DNA of 64,000 bases from Apoda limacodes. Taxonomy: Eukaryota > Arthropoda > Insecta > Lepidoptera > Limacodidae. The position numbers were made by a program, and so were the translations under genes. The notes below the pieces were generated by a model, which had not been told where the DNA came from, did not search any database, and saw only the letters and a program-made list of their open reading frames with translations. Numbering within the stretch: the stretch's first letter is position 1; every line of letters begins with the position of its first letter. The stretch spans positions 17,064,001-17,128,000 of the forward strand of contig OX291545.1 in the NCBI GenBank assembly GCA_946406115.1. Direction: 5' to 3'. Shown here piece by piece: positions 13,328 through 25,883 of the stretch.

Positions 13328-13803
13328 GTGTATTTAATAACTTTAAGTGCTGCTCTAGTAAAGAAATCAAAATATAAATAGGGCCCTATAGCAGCTATAT
13401 AGCACCACCATAAGATATTATTTATTTCCACTTCGTACAAAGATTATTACAAAAATATACAACATAGAAATTGTAACACCTGTCATTAGCTACCTCAATT
13501 AAAAATGTTTTGTATTGTTCCTAAAATACATCTGTGAGTTGTACTTACTTGGTATTACTGATAAAAGTGGTCACTTTTAGCAGAAAATTAAACTACATCT
13601 TATGTGTTCCGGAAGTAATAAAAAACGTTCAAAATACAGTTCATGACTAGTTTTATGACTTCTATGTAGTAAATTTTTGAAATATGCTTTGTGCGAAGCG
13701 GAATTAAATAATATACAATGGCGGCGCTATATAGCTGCTATAGGGCCCCTTTTAATATTATTATTTCTTTCCCAGAGCAGCACTTAAAGTTGTCAAATAC
13801 ACG
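13328..13803. mobile_element. Foldback/MITE with about 85-bp inverted arms
   Basis: Left arm about 13328-13411 and right arm about 13718-13803 are reverse complements at high identity. Both share AACTTTAAGTGCTGCTCT and a 23-bp perfect core at 13381-13403 versus 13725-13747 that includes CCTATAGCAGCTATATAGC. The roughly 300-bp interior has no coding capacity. A target duplication was not resolved. Confidence 0.8.
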
Positions 13804-14854
13804 TAATAAAAACTTGCTAAATTATTTTGTCTACACGTATTAAATATTCATAAACTTCATAAAATAATTCATTTGCGAAACGTAATTGTTGTTTGTAGAT
13901 ATCCTTTAACAAATAATTCATAATGAATAAACAAGAAAACAAACAACTCATCTAAAACCTTTCCAGAAATGCTAAATTTATTCGTATCTACAAAAATAAT
14001 GTTGAAGGTTTTTTTCTTAATTTAAATTGTTATTTGTTTTATTAACATTACAATATAAACACTCGCGTTTCCTTTTTTATTTTTTAATAACATAGGTATT
14101 TTTATTCAAATACAAAAATCTTTAGCTTTTTTATACGTTTAAGATGGTCATCGGTTCTTTTTTTTTTTTTTGTCCAGACCACTTAAACATATAACAATGC
14201 CTTTAAAATTCCATTAATCAAGCTACATGTTTATTTTCATCCCGGAAACAGTTTACTAAGAACGTTCAGGGGTATCCGATGGTGCTGTGTAAATTAATCT
14301 TATAAATAAATCATCCGACCCATGTGCTCGACCGTGGTCGTCACAATTCATGCGGTTCGTTCCTATTACGAAATACCATTACTGAGTTCGGAGATGACCG
14401 CTCGGTTTTATAATAGAAGGCAGAGTTCTCTGGCAGCCTCCCTGCGAGCCTCGCCCTCGCTGACCATCGACCGACAATTGTAAATGGCACATAAAATAAA
14501 TGAATGTGCAGTGGGACTTGCCTCTGCAACGGACAACATAAATTACGACCGGACGATTATATTCCTGCGGGAATGAAACGTCTCCTTCAGATACAGTGTA
14601 CGTTACGAAGCGGCGTCCATTTGGTGGCTCGATTTGGGTTTCGTCGCGGCAAATAAAGAACGTAATTGCTAATTATTTATTTTCTGAAATAATGCCATTT
14701 TGATGACGTATGCAAGTTAAGTGTTGTTTTTTAACATTTCTTAGAACAATTATTTGTTTTTCACTAATAACCATTTAAAAAAATCTTAACAAAACAATTT
14801 GATTGCTTATTATTTTTTTAACACCAAATAAACAAGCATATATGCTCGCCCGAT
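13804..14854. other. No gene seen; possible conserved non-coding block at 14290-14680
   Basis: The block has several homeodomain-like AT cores (AAATAAATCATCC, CACATAAAATAAATG, ACATAAATTACG) embedded in GC-richer unique sequence. The minus frame of 62 codons has no motif. Inference only. Confidence 0.3.
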
Positions 14855-15320
14855 ACTAAGCAGCCACCGTTATGTTATGGACGCTTGCAAAACCAGAAGG
14901 TTCTTGAAGAACCACATACTGTAGTCCCTAGAGAAAATCTCGGCAGGGATCGGATTTCACAACCTTTCTCCCGAAGTTCTCCTGAAACCGCACCGCAAAT
15001 GGAAGAATGCCTTGCTGATAGCAGGCAGTGCGACAGTAGAAAGTATTAGTGAGTATCATTTTGAACGATTCCCCAGAACACAGCACTCCCCAGAATACAC
15101 ACATGAAGGCAAAGTCTCTCCTCGATACCGCTTGTGAGTTGGGGGTCGTCGTCAAATCTCTCAACTTGTCGTTGAAGCGATTCAAGATGATCAAACTGGT
15201 ATCCATAGGTATATAGGCCCAAAGACGGCAGCAGTAGTCCATATTGAGGCAGACTTGAGACTTATAAAGCATCCTTTGCCCTAAGAAAGTACTACTTCGC
15301 TCCGTCTTACCAAGTTTTTT
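14855..15320 (-). mobile_element. CR1-like LINE C-terminal RT fragment with 3' UTR (family D)
   Basis: The minus frame at 14928-15272 reads LYKSQVCLNMDYCCRLWAYI, then RRDFAFMCVFWGVLCSG, then FAVRFQENFGRKVV. This is the C-terminal tail of a LINE reverse transcriptase (the LYKSQV...MEYC.HLW pattern). Downstream is the family-D 3' UTR (AAGCAGCCACCG, CTTGCAAAACCAGAAGG on plus). Frameshifted and 5' truncated. Confidence 0.7.
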
Positions 15321-15790
15321 GGACGCCAGCTTGCTTTATTTTGAATGAACGTCGCTAGAGGTGTGACGTAACAGTATCAAAGAGTTTTTTAGTTTTATCT
15401 AGGTAGCTATATTTACTTTTATTAACTGAAGCAAACATTTTTATTTAGTCCAAGTTAACAATTTAAGTATGCCTTTATTGGTAGGTACTGTAATTTATTT
15501 TCGTCAATCTTAAAATTTTAACATTTATCCAGTCTCATTGGCCGAATGATTGGTTTGCCACATAACTGTGGCCTGGCTTTATTAGCTGTTTTAAAGGATT
15601 TTTCTATGAAGAGTGAGTACCGTATCACCATCATTTTGTATGTCTGCGAACCAGATATTAACTGAGTTTGTAAAGTGTTTTTCTTTATGTATTTCGTGGT
15701 AGAGATTCTTTTATATAAAATAGAAATTATTATATACATGTTATATCACAGTCAAATGGTAGAATTCACTGATCTACATAACGGCCAACT

Positions 15791-16581
15791 ATTTTATAAA
15801 ACAGAGCCGTTTTATATAATGGCGGGTTTACGTTCAGCCGGATTGTAAAACAGCTGAACGAACAATGTCCGCTTTTAGCGCTTTGCGTTCTTTAATGCGA
15901 CTACCCAAAGCTAGTCATGTTATCAAACAAATCTTTGACAGTCTTTAGTTTTAATTTGTTGCATTTACTATTTAAAACGCGTATCCTAATTAAAATTTCT
16001 TGGCGGTGCACATAAATAGAAAAAGTTTCTGTTACAGTAGTGCTCGTAACTACCTTACAACACAACACAAGAAATGACGGCTTAAGTTGGCTTTTTTTTT
16101 ACCCGATTAAATCAAGTGGACCAGTGGTCAAAAACATTGACAGCTAACGGACAACTAGGTAAAAAAAATACCTTGCTATTACGTGTGGTTGTTTGTAGTG
16201 AGTTCGTTTAGGTTGGATTATTTTAGATTAAAGATCATGAACCGTGGTTGTGACGTCATGAATATAATGACCAGTAGTTTGTTACTTCTGGTAACCGCCG
16301 GCCGCTGTTGTGGCACGCTTTGCTCGACTCGTGCGCTGTTCAAAAATACAACCTAACGGCTCGTCGCTGCGCTCCTTACAAACAGACTTTTTTGGTGTTT
16401 TTGGAGAGCTTCTGCTTCTTGCATCATGGCGAGCTTTGTTCTTAAGATAAATGTATTTAGTCTAATGCAATTTGAATACAATGTAGCTAAATTTAGGCCG
16501 CCGTATTGTATAACGTATTGCAATTACAATCCAGCTAGAGCTTGATACAAACCGCCGTTATGCGGCTCTGTTTTATAAAAG
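15791..16581. mobile_element. TIR element of about 790 bp, non-coding
   Basis: The left end TTTTATAAAACAGAGCCG matches the right end CGGCTCTGTTTTATAAAA inverted, and similarity continues inward (GCCGGATTGTAA versus CTGGATTGTAA after inversion) for about 70 bp. The interior includes a CpG-rich patch near 16290-16390 and no ORF. Probably a non-autonomous DNA transposon of unassigned superfamily. Confidence 0.72.
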
Positions 16582-19339
16582 GCTTACGAGTAATTATGTT
16601 AAACAGCGAATTCTACAATTCGGCTGCGACATATTACCTACACCACATAAAACCAATTTTTATCTTAAAGTAAACGTCATAATTTCGGTATTTGTACCAT
16701 TGTTCCTTTAACACTATAAAAATATTTGCCACATTTAGGTAGGTACCTTTCTAACGTGATTGCTCCTTGACATGATGACACTCAGCAAGCCCCCTGCGAT
16801 GTCTGTCTAATGATTGTTTCAATGTTTCAAAAAACTAAACTTGTCGCAGTCAATAACTAAACGGAATTAGAAATCTATTTTTGTTCCATCTGCTTCATAC
16901 CCATTTTAAGATTATTTTTTTTTAATTTTTTTTCAGTTGTTACGTTATACTATCGGAAGCGCGAGATATTTCAAATAACATTTGACTAGTTGTCAATATA
17001 AAAAATAATCCAACATTACTTCTAGCTCGCTGGATGTCAATCAAAATATTTATAATTTCTTTGAACATACAATAGGAATATTATTTCCCAACATAAATAC
17101 CTACGCTAAATAAGCCTTGAATACCTTGCTAGAAACTTCCTTATTATTACTCTCTTCACACCATTGAAACCCACATTGTCTATCACATTACCTGCAAAGC
17201 AAAATAAATCTAATGTTAACTTTTCCTAATCTCTAAACAAGACAGGCATCTAACTAAAAAAACTTTAATTCTAAACTGTTAAGACAAAGCGCTATCTGTG
17301 AGAAGGTGATATAAAACATCAACTCAGAGACTATATTCTCTATTACAGAACAATGATAATAGATGGCGTTGTTGTCCCCTTCTTTCCTGCAATTTAAGAA
17401 AGTTCCAAAGATTGCCACTTTACATTTTAATAACTAAAATTATAATATTGTGATAAATTGTACAAATGCAGAAATACTAATCCAATCCAGTTTAATTTGC
17501 GAGGTAGGTATTATATGTATACAAATATTCTGTCAATTGTTCACATCATGATATAAGTAGGTCGAATCATTGTCGTGAATATACCATACAAAACTTTGCT
17601 GATCTATTCTGATTTTTTGTTTTCAGCTATAAGTACTTTAAGAGACAATAGACGCCTCTGACCTTGCTCACATATAAAGCAACATAAAACCATTTCAGTC
17701 GTTCTCATAAGGACAAACTTTGCATATCATGTTTATGACGGTTTTTTTTTATGTTTTTAGTTTATTAAAAAACTTAGCTTAATAAAGAAATTCTGGCCGT
17801 TTTTTCTTTTAATATGAAATAATACCTAACTAATGTATTTGAAAAATAATGTATTACCTGGCTAAAAGAGAGATCTACAGCAAGTAACAATTTTTTAAGC
17901 ATATTTCATGTGATTTTTGAGATTTATTTACTTAATTTCCAAACATTTTCAATTTTGATAAAAAAATAATTATTCTATCTTTTTCAAACTATTGTACCTA
18001 TTTATTTTTTTAGATTTCGAGTATATGACTCTTTTTATATCGTAAAAAAATAAGATTTTGGGACATTAGGGTAAGTATAACGCAGTCTTAAATGTCATTT
18101 TAAAATAAAAAAAAACGTTGTGTATTAAAAAGCTATTAACAGTAATATAAACCATCTTTAAATACAAAGTACTAACTCACAAAAACCAATATCCGAAAAG
18201 GTCTTAGTTTCCTGCAATAATTTAACGTATCTCTAGGGGGTGTCTAATGGCTAAATTCCAATAACAACTCATTGATCTCAGTAAGTGAAATTTATTGCAT
18301 AATTAAGGCAGCAAATTGCTTTGTTGAACACACTGGCATAAATAAGTACATTTCGTGACTTCTCTATATCACCTTAATCCAAAAAATCACGCATCAACAA
18401 CTTATATATCAAAGTGATTAGATTTTAAAAGGTTTGTAGCGATGCTTCTGGTATTGCAAGCATTTAGAGGCTACGATGACTGCTTAACATCACGCGGGTC
18501 GGATATTTGTTTGCCACACAGTATACTAACTCTGGCTCACATACGCTTAGTTTGTTTGTAGGAACATAGTACTTAGACTATTATTTTTGGTTTTGCCTGT
18601 TGTGTACAACAAATGTGCTCTAAAATATAAATCATTGACGGCAATTACAAGGATTTCTTGTGTGTGTATATATGTGCTATTATTATTATTTTTATTTGTT
18701 AGTACCTAGGTAACAATATTTAAGTTTGTTTGCAATAGGCAAAACACACACATACTGTATGTATGTAACAATTCTTATTTATAACTTTCAGTTAAACATT
18801 GAGAAAACCAGAGCAAAGTCTAATCAGGAACGGAATGAGTCATTCGATATCGCAGACCAGTCATTTGGTCAGTGTCGCAAAACTAATGGCACATAATGAC
18901 GGCTCTGCTAACGGTCGGGGGTGGCGTGACTTGCCAACTTAGAGATACGTGCCGTTGTGAAAATATGGAGTCTAATACTGGGTGCCAGAGAGGAGCGCGT
19001 ATGTCTGGCAGTCCGTCAGGGTCCGCTAGTGACCTCCCGGGGAGGCCTTGCTCAGTTGGGTGCAGCCACGCTAGCATCGTCCACCTGACCACCCCAATCA
19101 TGGCTAATTGGACCTCCCCACGGCAATACGGAACAATGTCATACATTTTTAAAACATATTGTTGTGACTGTAACAGCGAAAAGGAAATAGAGAAATGGTA
19201 CAATGTTAATTGTAAAAAAAATGTATAGTATCAGCTCAAATAATCAGTAATCGACAAAAATATGATCTCTGATATTGTATCGTTATTAATTCCTACTTTG
19301 TTGAAACTATTGTATGATATATTTTTTACCACTGCCACT
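16582..19339. other. No gene seen; island at 18880-19210
   Basis: AT-rich apart from 18880-19150, where both strands are open for over 100 codons. The plus frame MTALLTVGGGVTCQLRD has cysteines but no known motif, and neither strand shows splice-compatible partners. Possibly a repeat or regulatory island. Confidence 0.35.
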
Positions 19340-19620
19340 CAAACAAGTACATTTTCTTCACCAAGCATAGTTTGTATTGTGCCCAGCATAGACAGAGGGT
19401 ATGGGTTCGATTCCCGCACTGGACAAACATTTATGTAATTTTTGTTAGTCTTGCGTCTGGTGTATTTATGTATGATATGTATGAATTTACAAAAAAAAGT
19501 AACTTTTATGTATTTGTATTCGTTCTCTGGTATCCATAACACAAGCTTTGCTTACTTTGATCAGACGGCGCTGTGTGTAATGTCCAAACATATTAATTAT
19601 TTATTATTATTATTAATTAG
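19340..19620 (+). repeat. tRNA-headed SINE (family E)
   Basis: Sense orientation: box-B-like GGGTTCGATTCCCGC at 19402, the body with CCATAACACAAGCTTTGC and CGGCGCTGTGTGTAATGTCC, then an ATTATT-rich tail. The box A part of the head is weak. Confidence 0.7.
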
Positions 19621-22559
19621 CGTGTAAAAGTTTATTGAGTCACGTGGGGTTGCTGTACGCACTACTATTTATACTGTTGGCACTTATATGAAAAGAGACC
19701 ACAGGTTTGCTTTATCTCTTTTTAAAGGATGGTCAATTTTGTAAAAATATCGCTCAGTCCATAGGACTAATTACAGAACTGGAAGACTATGGGGCAACCA
19801 ATATTGTTACAATTTGTCAATTGTAAAGTTGTCTCAAATCTGGTTTGCGCCTGACACTGCATCGGTGAAACATGGATGTTATGAGCACACGTTCGTAACA
19901 TAAAGAAATGATTGCATATTGTTCTGAAAACATATATAAGTAAATTAGCATTGTGGGTGTTTATGGATTGTTCTCATCTGAAGAGAATATCATCTAAAAT
20001 GCAAGTAAAAGGGCCATAGTTTAGTTACTAGTTGTAGTGATTGTATCTAATTATTAGATATAGCAACACTGTGTCACGCACACAAGTAAAAGGTAACCGT
20101 CAGAGTTAGTGCGTGTCATGGCGCTAGCGAGACGAGAGACAGGCTTCTTGGTGTGTTGTGGTGAGCCAGATTGGAATCCCCAAATAAGAACAATACTAAA
20201 GCATTATAAACCCTACACTAGTATTACATTTTAAATAACTTTTTACCATAGTAAGTAGGTACCTAAGAACTTATCTTTATAAGTTGAAAAATACTTTTTT
20301 GACAAAAAAAACAATTATTGTTAATAAATATTGTTAGCAGGCAATAGTAAAGTAGTAGTTTCTCTTAGTCAATGATAAAAATTGGAGTGCACACTTGGTA
20401 AAAAAAATCAGTACACATGACTTTTTGTAATACCTACTTATGATAAAATTAACAACCTTTTTTTTATTTTAATTAAAACAAATAATTATGAAATTAAAAA
20501 AGTAAGTAAGTACGTGAATATTTTGTAGTAAAAGGCACCTTGTCATTTCCGTTTCAGCTGGCCTATAATAAGTTAGTCAGGCAGAACATGGCATAGGTTA
20601 TAAAGAACTGCAGCATGCCGTTAGTCTACGTAGCCCGATTATTCGAGCATCATATCCTATTCGAATAAAGGAGACTTTTTTAAGGGGTTCCTTACCCAAA
20701 CTATGCCGTCGAGATTGTATTACTAACCCTACACATGCCTGTCTATCTGTCTGTAAGCCCTTTAAAGGGCGATCGCTAGATCTTTAGATCTGTAATTAGT
20801 AGAAGGCTAAATTTTTCACAAATGTAGGTGTTAATATTGCTAATTTCTTAATAAATAATGAAAAAAATTAATGTTTCTGTTATGTAGAAGGGTTACAAGA
20901 AACAACGTTTTTTTTTTGTTTTTTACGTATCGTTAAAATGACACAAAGAATTTAAATTTTTATTTTTCTATAATTATAGCTTTTTTTAGTTAAAAGACCT
21001 AAACTTCGAGTAATTAATTGATAAGTAGTAATTAATGAGAGAGTAAATAGTCAATGAAAATAAAACAAAACAAATAACAAAAAACCGCTTGTGTGCAAGT
21101 CGATATTAAAATTTAATATTTTTTTTTTAATTTATAAATACATTTAAATAACACTAGTAAACAGAAGCAGCAGGGGACAGTTTAGTTCCACATAGTCTCA
21201 TAGAGATCTGAAGTTTAAAGAACCGTCTCACATTGCAATTTTCAAAAATTCAAAAAAATTACTAAATTTTAATATTTTACAAAATGCTTTCAGGGAGTCA
21301 AAAATGAGGATATAAACTATCAAGTAAGGTATATGTTAGAGAAAAATACTAAGCCGTCTCCTACCTGGAGGGGCCCAAACTTGGTATGTTTTGAAAATAC
21401 TTTTTGGATTTCAAGAAAAAAAGTAGCCCAAAAAGTAGGCCTTAAAAAGAACATAAATAGACAAAGATAATGTTCTATGTCCATATCACACCCATACCGG
21501 TTGTTGTTAGCAACGGAATTCTGGAAATTGTTGTCGAATAGATACACATAGGTACCTAAAGTTAATTACAGTATAACATGTTAACAAATTAAATTTTTAT
21601 TCCAACACGATTTTTATTTACATTGTTTATTTTTGGTTAAAAATACATTACTAAAAAGCCTACAATAATAACGGTCATTACTTTTACTAGTTTGGTGCTT
21701 GCTTTTGGTGTTATTTTTTTGTCAACTTATTTGGCGCCACTTACGATTGGTAGGTCCCTAATGAGTGATCTGTCGATTTTTAACCCCATTTACAAAATCT
21801 TATTTTTACTGATAAAACTGATAAAACTTCAAGTAGAAACTGTTTCATTCATATATCACCTGGCAATACTGGTTAAAATGCACAGATATCTTATTATATC
21901 AATATGACAATATATCTATCATTGTATAGCTCGAAACTAATCGGAACTCCGGTTGTATAATAATTAGGTATAACTCACTCGTGAAAACGCAAGTTTTTTA
22001 TGCGAAGTGAAAATTGGAAAGCACTTATTATTCGATTGCAATGCACTGTTGACTTCAATATGCAATTCCGCTACACAGAAGCGTGTGCCGTGCATGCACT
22101 TACTTTCACTCCGTCATATTTATATATTTCTACCACTCAAATTTTCTTGAACACAATTTTTTTATGCCTTTAAAAAAATCCTATAAAAAACTTTAAAATA
22201 TAAAAAAAATAGGGGAAGATATAAGAAGAAGAACTGGCACGACATATTTGTCTGAGTAAACGTTTTAAGCAGGTAGACACTGGTACTTCTAACAGCTACT
22301 GGTCAACTACAAGCCTGAAACATATTTTGTTACTGAACTGTAGGTAACTGTTTGGCCAGTGGCTGATTTAGAATTTTTGAATACCTTTCCTACCTACGTA
22401 TATCTTTTTTGTGATTGTAAAGCAAGTAATTGTCTGCACAACACCAAACAAAAAAGCTCTATCTTGATCGAACTTTGATCTAGTTTAGAAGTATCTATAT
22501 AATACAAAATCGATCAAGACATCCCAATATACCCTTTTTGTAGTTCAGGTATCAAGCCA
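19621..22559. other. No gene seen apart from the SINE head at 20.7 kb
   Basis: AT-rich; a slightly GC-richer stretch at 20070-20170 is unassigned. The frames of 60-75 codons here lack motifs. Confidence 0.4.
20685..20860 (+). repeat. Family-A SINE head, diverged
   Basis: GGGGTTCCTTACCCAAACTA followed by the TCTATCTGTCTGTAAG segment matches the start of family A. The 3' half is missing or unrecognisable. Confidence 0.5.
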
Positions 22560-22965
22560 ATAACTCACTTTTCATTCATGTTTGATGATGAGCTCGCTGC
22601 TATTGGGATTTCGTAGTCCTCGGATGTTTTTGTGCCAAAACCTAATGATTTTTCAAAATTACCCCGTTTTTTCTTCATATCAAGACGTATCGCCTTGTTA
22701 TTTTTTTGTGGAGACCAGATTTCGCATTATTGCATATCATTTCTCCAGAGTCATGTGTGTATAGTAATGTGCTTAAATCAATGTTTGCCGAAGCGCCATA
22801 TTCAAATTTTATCGCGGCTGCGGTGCCTCGTTTTCGTGTTCCAAGCTATTTGGTGTGCATCCTTCAGATTACGCGTCATGTCCTGCTTATTGCTTCATAA
22901 TTTGCTATTCATGAGCCTTTGCTGCGCCTTTTTAATTTCAAACTGTAATTCTACCTACGGCTAGC
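22560..22965 (-). pseudogene. Possible decayed coding sequence, unknown origin
   Basis: The minus strand gives protein-like runs in alternating frames (STLLYTHDSGEMICNNAKSG; EDYEIPIAASSSS; AQQRLMNS), broken by stops and shifts. The composition is less AT-biased than the flanks. It may be a dead retroelement or transposase; no motif allows a name. Confidence 0.25.
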
Positions 22966-23124
22966 ATCGCTTTATCTAGAGAAATAATCGGATTCTTATA
23001 GGTACAAAGTTTCATCCCTTATTCTACCCCCTATCTACTTTTTATGCAAAATCGTTCCATTTTCCATAAAAAATTAACCATATCACTTTAGTTATCAACT
23101 AAAAGGCCAAATACTAATTTTATT

Positions 23125-23670
23125 GATTTATTCTTTGTTTATACCACTAAGGTGGCGAACAGGCTAAAGGTCCGCCTAATGGTATGGATACTTGCAACAC
23201 CAGGAACATTACTCGCACATTGCGGACCCTTTAAAAATCTTATCACTTCTTTCTTGTAGAACCCCTTGGCAGGGAGCTCATTTCAAAAAGTATAAGCGTT
23301 CGCGAGTGGAAGTTCCTCTAAAACCGCGCTGTGCGTAAAGATTTAGGTTTTAAGGTGGGAAGATGAATTCCCTGCCGATGGCGAGCGGCGCGATGGTAAA
23401 AAGTAGCCGTGGGGGCATCACTTCGAATAATATCGACGTCTTCTGACAAACTCAGACTTAAGGGTTCGATAAGGCTTGTAAGTTTGGGAACGTCGATGAT
23501 TATCTCACTTCATTGTCGAACCAAATCAAAGAGGCCAAGCTGATATCCGGGTGCTGATGTCCAGAGATAGCATACGGGCCGGACTTACGACTTGTAAAGC
23601 TTGCTGCTACATTGCCCGGAAGTGAAGTATTGCTTTGCTTTGTTAAGTACTCCAACCCCTACATCACTCT
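23125..23670 (-). mobile_element. CR1-like LINE 3' fragment (family D), longest copy
   Basis: On the minus strand, after the conserved 3' terminus at 23140 (ATACCACTAAGGTGGCGAAC on plus), there is a decayed reverse-transcriptase C-terminus. The plus strand contains the reverse complements of the LYKSQV-like and ARF-type segments also visible at 14928-15272. No continuous frame survives. It runs to about 23660. Confidence 0.65.
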
Positions 23671-23804
23671 TTTTGGGGATTAATTTTGTAAAATCCTTTC
23701 TAGTATAGCCCTTTGTCATAAAAAGGAATCTGTGTTAAAAATGTCATGTTTCTTTATTCAGCAGTTTCGGCTAAGCGTAGACTAATAAGTCAGGACATTC
23801 TTTC

Positions 23805-23965
23805 ATCATCATCATATCAGTCTATATTGGTCTAGTGCTGGAAGTAAGCTTTCTCTAAGGCGCGCCATTTCTAACGGCCTTCCGCATCCAGCCACCAACG
23901 GCCACCCTTCGCCTTCGCCTACACCGTACGTGGCCTGCACTCTATAGGACACGTCTATAGATTTT
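23805..23965. repeat. Family-G repeat
   Basis: CATCATCATATCAGTCTATA, AAGGCGCGCCATTTCTAACG and TTCCGCATCCAGCCACCAAC match the copy at 4.93 kb in the same order. Confidence 0.6.
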
Positions 23966-24054
23966 TATGAGTATCCTTTGATTATACTACTAGGTACTAT
24001 CCCAAAAAATTCAAAAGATCCCACAGTAAAAAGTAAACCAAATTCTACGTGGAT

Positions 24055-24182
24055 GAAACATAGCTACAGGTATGGCTTGCTATAGCAAACTACCTTACTT
24101 TAGGTAATCAAGGAGTTGCCCTATGAATCCCCCGCCAATAATCAAATTAAGCGCGGGCAAAGCCGCTGGCAAAAGCTAGTAA
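24055..24182 (-). repeat. Family-B element, 5' part
   Basis: The minus strand reads CTAGCTTTTGCCAGCGGCTT, then TTGCTATAGCAAGCC. About 130 bp, 5' part only, lying between two other repeats. Confidence 0.6.
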
Positions 24183-24306
24183 GGTATAAAGAACACAATA
24201 TGAAACTATCATATAATGTGTCTGTATTTTACGAAATTAACAGTAAGTAATTAACTTAGCCGAACAAATTCTACACGTCACTTCTCCTCTTCTTTTTCTT
24301 TTGTTA

Positions 24307-24660
24307 ACTTCTTGAAACCTCTGAAGAAGAAGTAAATAACATTTTGTGTAATTTGAAGACAAATTGTGAGCCAGGACATGACGGAATCACTCCAAACGTT
24401 TTAATCAACATTAAATTCATAATAGTTCCGGTACTTACAAACCTTTTTAACTGCTGTCTGCAAAATGGTATTTTCCCAGACGATCTTAAAAAATTTCTCG
24501 CTATCTCTATACACAAAGGTGGAGAAATGGATATCTTAACAAACTTTCGTCCTATATCAATATTATCAACAATTTCTAAATTATTTGAAAAAATTATAAA
24601 TGTAAGGCTTGTTATATATCTAGAAACTTATCACAAGCGCAATACGGTTTTAGAACTTGA
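24307..24660 (+). pseudogene. Non-LTR reverse transcriptase fragment (N-terminal RT motifs)
   Basis: The frame reads LETSEEEVNNILCNLKTN, CEPGHDGITPNVLIN, then NLFNCCLQNGIFPDDLKK, then NFRPISILSTISKLFEKIIN, and ends at QYGFRT-like codons near 24655. These are RT motifs 1-3 of a Jockey/CR1-like element. After 24657 the sequence becomes GC-rich and unrelated, so the element is broken there by rearrangement or a second insertion. Confidence 0.75.
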
Positions 24661-24925
24661 AATTGGCGGCATTATCAACACGTACCTTAATCAACGCAGC
24701 CGCCCGCCCTATATTTGCGTATGCAAAGATAATACCGACCCAACGCAGCGCATTAGCGATGCTATATACCCAACCAGGCGTGCAGAGATCGGGCAAACAC
24801 ATATCTGCATTATAAACAGAGTCCAGCAGAGCCGAGCACACAAACGCGCGCTGCGGTCGGCCTTCGTACAGCGCAGCGCAACGTGGAGCCAGCTAATCAA
24901 CATCAAGGGCTGTGAACTAACGAGG
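24661..24925. other. GC-richer unidentified block next to RT fragment
   Basis: This segment is clearly richer in GC and CpG than its flanks (GCGCAGCGCATTAGCG, GCGCGCTGCGGTCGG). Both strands are open for 60-odd codons, the minus strand reading MCSALLDSVYNADMCLPD. It interrupts the reading frame of the RT fragment on its left. No domain, tRNA or terminal repeats recognised; possibly part of another mobile element. Confidence 0.3.
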
Positions 24926-25734
24926 CAATATGTACAGATGATCTCGGTTACAGGTGGTGTGGTACATACTATACACTATGACTTTCATATGTGCATGCCT
25001 AGCCTACTACCTACTTATTGTATTTACTATTAACTGCTGCCTAAAATTATATTCTTCTGTCATTAGAATGGTAAGTATTTATTTTAATTCAACTGTGGCT
25101 TTGAACAATTTTATTTGTAGGAAAATATCTACACTTTTCTTTTTACAAGTATTTATAGGTAGGCAAAACACCCACTAACTGGCCATTTAAGGACTTCGAC
25201 TCAAAAATATCCTTGTAACTGCCATCTTATTATCACCTAAATCAGACAGAGCCATGTTTAACTTGTTGCAGTTTTAATTTATAAATTATTGCCTACAACA
25301 GTAGACATTTTTCGATTAATCACAACAGACATCAGATAGTGAAGACGCTTCTTTGAATGTAAACGATAAAGTCGACCAAAGTCTGTACGCCGGGCGTTAA
25401 CTTTTAGTATCCCGTTGATTTTCTAAAAGTCATGTTCAAAATAAAAAAATGATGGATAGGTTTCAACAATAAATGCTAGATTTTAAATGAAATTCAGCTC
25501 TAAGGAATTAAGTCTCTATATAGAACGTTTCAGTAGAATAATGCGTGAGCTGTGTGTGCAAAAGTGTTTTACAAAAACAATAATTTGCGGTCCCGACCCT
25601 TGATCCAACCCGTATGTCTAACTGGTTGTACCACGAAAAAAACTAGCGTGGTAAGAATTTTCTTCCGAGGGTGGCCCTTCAACCAGTAAAAGGCACCTTC
25701 ATCTCCATAAGGTGGCTCTACATATTTCTTTTTA

Positions 25735-25883
25735 GCCTTGGGAAGAATAATTCCCGTCCATTCTCGAATGTTCCGCAACCACAACTTTCTTCCATGACCT
25801 GGTTTCCTCTTACCAGCAAATTTTGCCATCAATATCAGTTTGTCATCATTATCATGCTGACTCAGACTCAGCACGCGACCCAT
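25735..25883 (-). pseudogene. RTE/Jockey-like polyprotein C-terminal scrap
   Basis: The minus frame reads HDNDDKLILMAKFAGKRKPG followed by HGRKLWLRNIREWTGI. The G-K-x-x-x-x-G-R-x-x-x-W-L-x-N-x-R-E-W pattern recurs at the C-terminus of many insect non-LTR polyproteins. The 60 codons after it resemble nothing and include a frame change. Tentative. Confidence 0.5.

Noticed and set aside
25569..25883. A complete 104-residue cellular gene
   Set aside because: Only the first 50 codons have a recognisable pattern, which belongs to non-LTR polyproteins; the rest is random-like.
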